64,000 nt of DNA from assembly GCA_033558025.1 (NCBI GenBank), contig JAUCEF010000012.1:3410001-3474000 (forward strand), written 5' to 3'. A program made the position numbers and the translations under genes. The notes under the pieces are model-generated. The model was given only the letters and a program-made list of their open reading frames with translations. It made no database searches and was not told the origin of the DNA. Below, in pieces: positions 62,690 through 64,000 of this stretch. How positions within the stretch are numbered: position 1 is the first letter of the stretch; each line of letters starts with the position of its first letter. Source of the DNA: Phytophthora sp. 'mugwort'. Taxonomy: Eukaryota; Oomycota; Peronosporomycetes; Peronosporales; Peronosporaceae.

Positions 62690-63580
62690 AGCCTAGATCT
62701 TTAAAATATGCCATAATGTCGGGCTTGTTGTAAATAAGTGACGGAGCAAACGGTTCTCATTTTCGTTGACCACAACCACCGGCCAAAAAAGGCTTCTGAA
62801 TTGGATCGCATAGACTACTTCGTTCACAAACTGCATATATTAGTGCTTGGGTATGACTTGCAGATTTCGTGCGACGAATAATCCGTCGAAAATGGTCTCG
62901 GGAGTGCCAAAATTGCAAAGCACAACAATGTATATATTACATACAATGTTGTCGCAGTTCTATATGTAATGACGTTGTATTAAGATGATTATTTGATAGC
63001 AATATTACTGCTGAAAAATAAATTGCGAACCACGCGTTATTAGCTTAGATAAGGCAAATCTCAGGGCACAAAAAGTCGAGGATAACCTCCAAAACATCTG
63101 TCTGCTCCACCCTTTACACGTCATGGGGTAGAGGGCGTCGCGTGGACTTGTACCGGTACTGTAGCTGCTACTGCAGCTTTATCTAAAGATCGGATCCGAT
63201 CAACACGTGGCTCACGTCGTGTCATATCTCGGTTGGAAGCTCGAACATGTGCCAGAACAAAGCGAGACGACACTACGGCCGTTTATGTTTAGCAAAGTAA
63301 GATTTGGCGCAAACTGCGTCTTTCTACCGAGCTGACTATATAATGCGTGCTCCGGCACAGTTGGTGTCGATCCGTCAGGTTTTTCGTGCACGCTACGTTG
63401 CCAAATATATTAGTGTCAAACTGTCTGACTGAAATGGAGGCTGGCCAGTAGCTGCTAGGTGATCCATAAATGGAGTTGAGCGCTAATCCTTGCTCCGGAT
63501 GTACTTCTAATTGCTGGAAAAGTACAATCTACACGGAAACCTTAACATGTTAGCACATTAGAACTCAGGCTATGAAGTAC
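62690..63580. other. No recognisable gene
   Basis: AT-rich sequence without supported genes or repeats. Confidence 0.4.
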
Positions 63581-64000
63581 TACTTCCCTGGTCCACCAAA
63601 TTATGGACAGTTTGGCTTTTTGTGTACTACACAAAATAGTTATAAGGATCCTATTGGCTAATATTGTTAGGGGTTCGTCGGCCGTAAAACGGTCGGCAGC
63701 TACCACTAATTCGCTGCAGGCCTCACAACGCAAAAGGAACAAAATGGCGAGGATACTTGGCGCCAAGGACATCACACCAGCAACACGCGTCGCGGTGGTG
63801 GTCTTCCTTTCCAAGCTCAGTAAGGAAGGCCGCCTCCGCTACGACACAGTCGCGCTTGCCAAGAAGGCGTTTGGGCTCAGTCGCGCGCCCATCGAGTCAT
63901 TGGGGCCTGCGTGACGACGCGACCGCTCTCGTGCATCCGGGTACCCGCCCAGGAAGGTCCGGCTGAACCCCGAGGAGGTGGGTCAATGCGTCGCTGCGTA
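63581..64000 (+). mobile_element. Second plant-type mariner element, 5' part (cut by window edge)
   Basis: It starts with TACTTCCCTGGTCC, similar to the terminal repeat at 20608. A transposase start follows at ATG 63744 (MARILGAKDITPATRVAVVV, then FLSKLSKEGRLRYDTVALAK and KAFGLSR), which resembles the HTH start of the mariner at 20855. A frame change near 63885 is followed by HPGTRPGRSG-type sequence. The catalytic region lies outside the window. Confidence 0.6.

Noticed and set aside
1..64000. CRISPR arrays, bacterial operons or phage
   Set aside because: No direct-repeat/spacer array. Spliceosomal RNA, eukaryotic retrotransposons and oomycete promoters show this is nuclear eukaryotic DNA.

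Overview
The window looks like a gene-poor, transposon-rich stretch of an oomycete genome, most likely Phytophthora or a close relative. The reasons are an elicitin gene, core promoters of the oomycete Inr-plus-flanking type close to start codons, a U2-targeted non-LTR retrotransposon whose RNase H lies upstream of the reverse transcriptase, and decayed transposon families of oomycete character. Only three intact host-type protein genes were recognised: an aldose 1-epimerase (34307-35299, +), a secreted decapeptide-repeat protein (38245-39594, -) and an elicitin (42938-43396, +). A decayed second elicitin lies about 0.5 kb downstream of the intact one.

Layout. 1-13170 (-): a U2 snRNA gene whose 5' end is at 13170. 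It is followed, reading leftward, by a 6726-bp unit repeated head to tail. Each unit holds a 5'-truncated piece of U2 (from U2 nt 39) plus a Utopia-type retrotransposon with zinc fingers, RNase H, reverse transcriptase and restriction-like endonuclease. The two copies differ at only one base that I found. 13545-17475: degraded DNA transposons abutting one another (piggyBac with a TTAA end, PIF/Harbinger with both ORFs, Tc1/mariner tail). 20608-22640: a plant-type mariner with recognisable terminal inverted repeats and a transposase broken by frameshifts that carries an Ala/Lys-rich tail. 22996-24970: further transposon-like relics, including a second copy of the long Tc1-type terminal repeat. 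25277-32752: a badly decayed Gypsy element (-).

34242-44284: the gene island. It holds the epimerase, an 818-bp non-coding fold-back element with about 270-bp arms, the repeat protein, and the elicitin with its pseudogene. Several compact hairpins lie between them. 45700-46357: a hAT relic. 47941-57828: a nearly complete chromodomain-carrying Gypsy element (-) with two LTRs, PBS, PPT and a GCCGA target-site duplication. A 5'-truncated LINE sits inside it. 59606-61585: two decayed Tc1-like transposases in opposite orientation. 63581-64000: the start of another mariner, cut by the window edge.

The most interesting structure is the U2/Utopia array. It suggests an element that inserts just after the branch-point-pairing motif of U2, yet leaves a U2 sequence that continues through stem III upstream of it, so that the same gene can receive a second insertion. 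All statements come from reading the sequence and from family knowledge; no alignment or database search was run.
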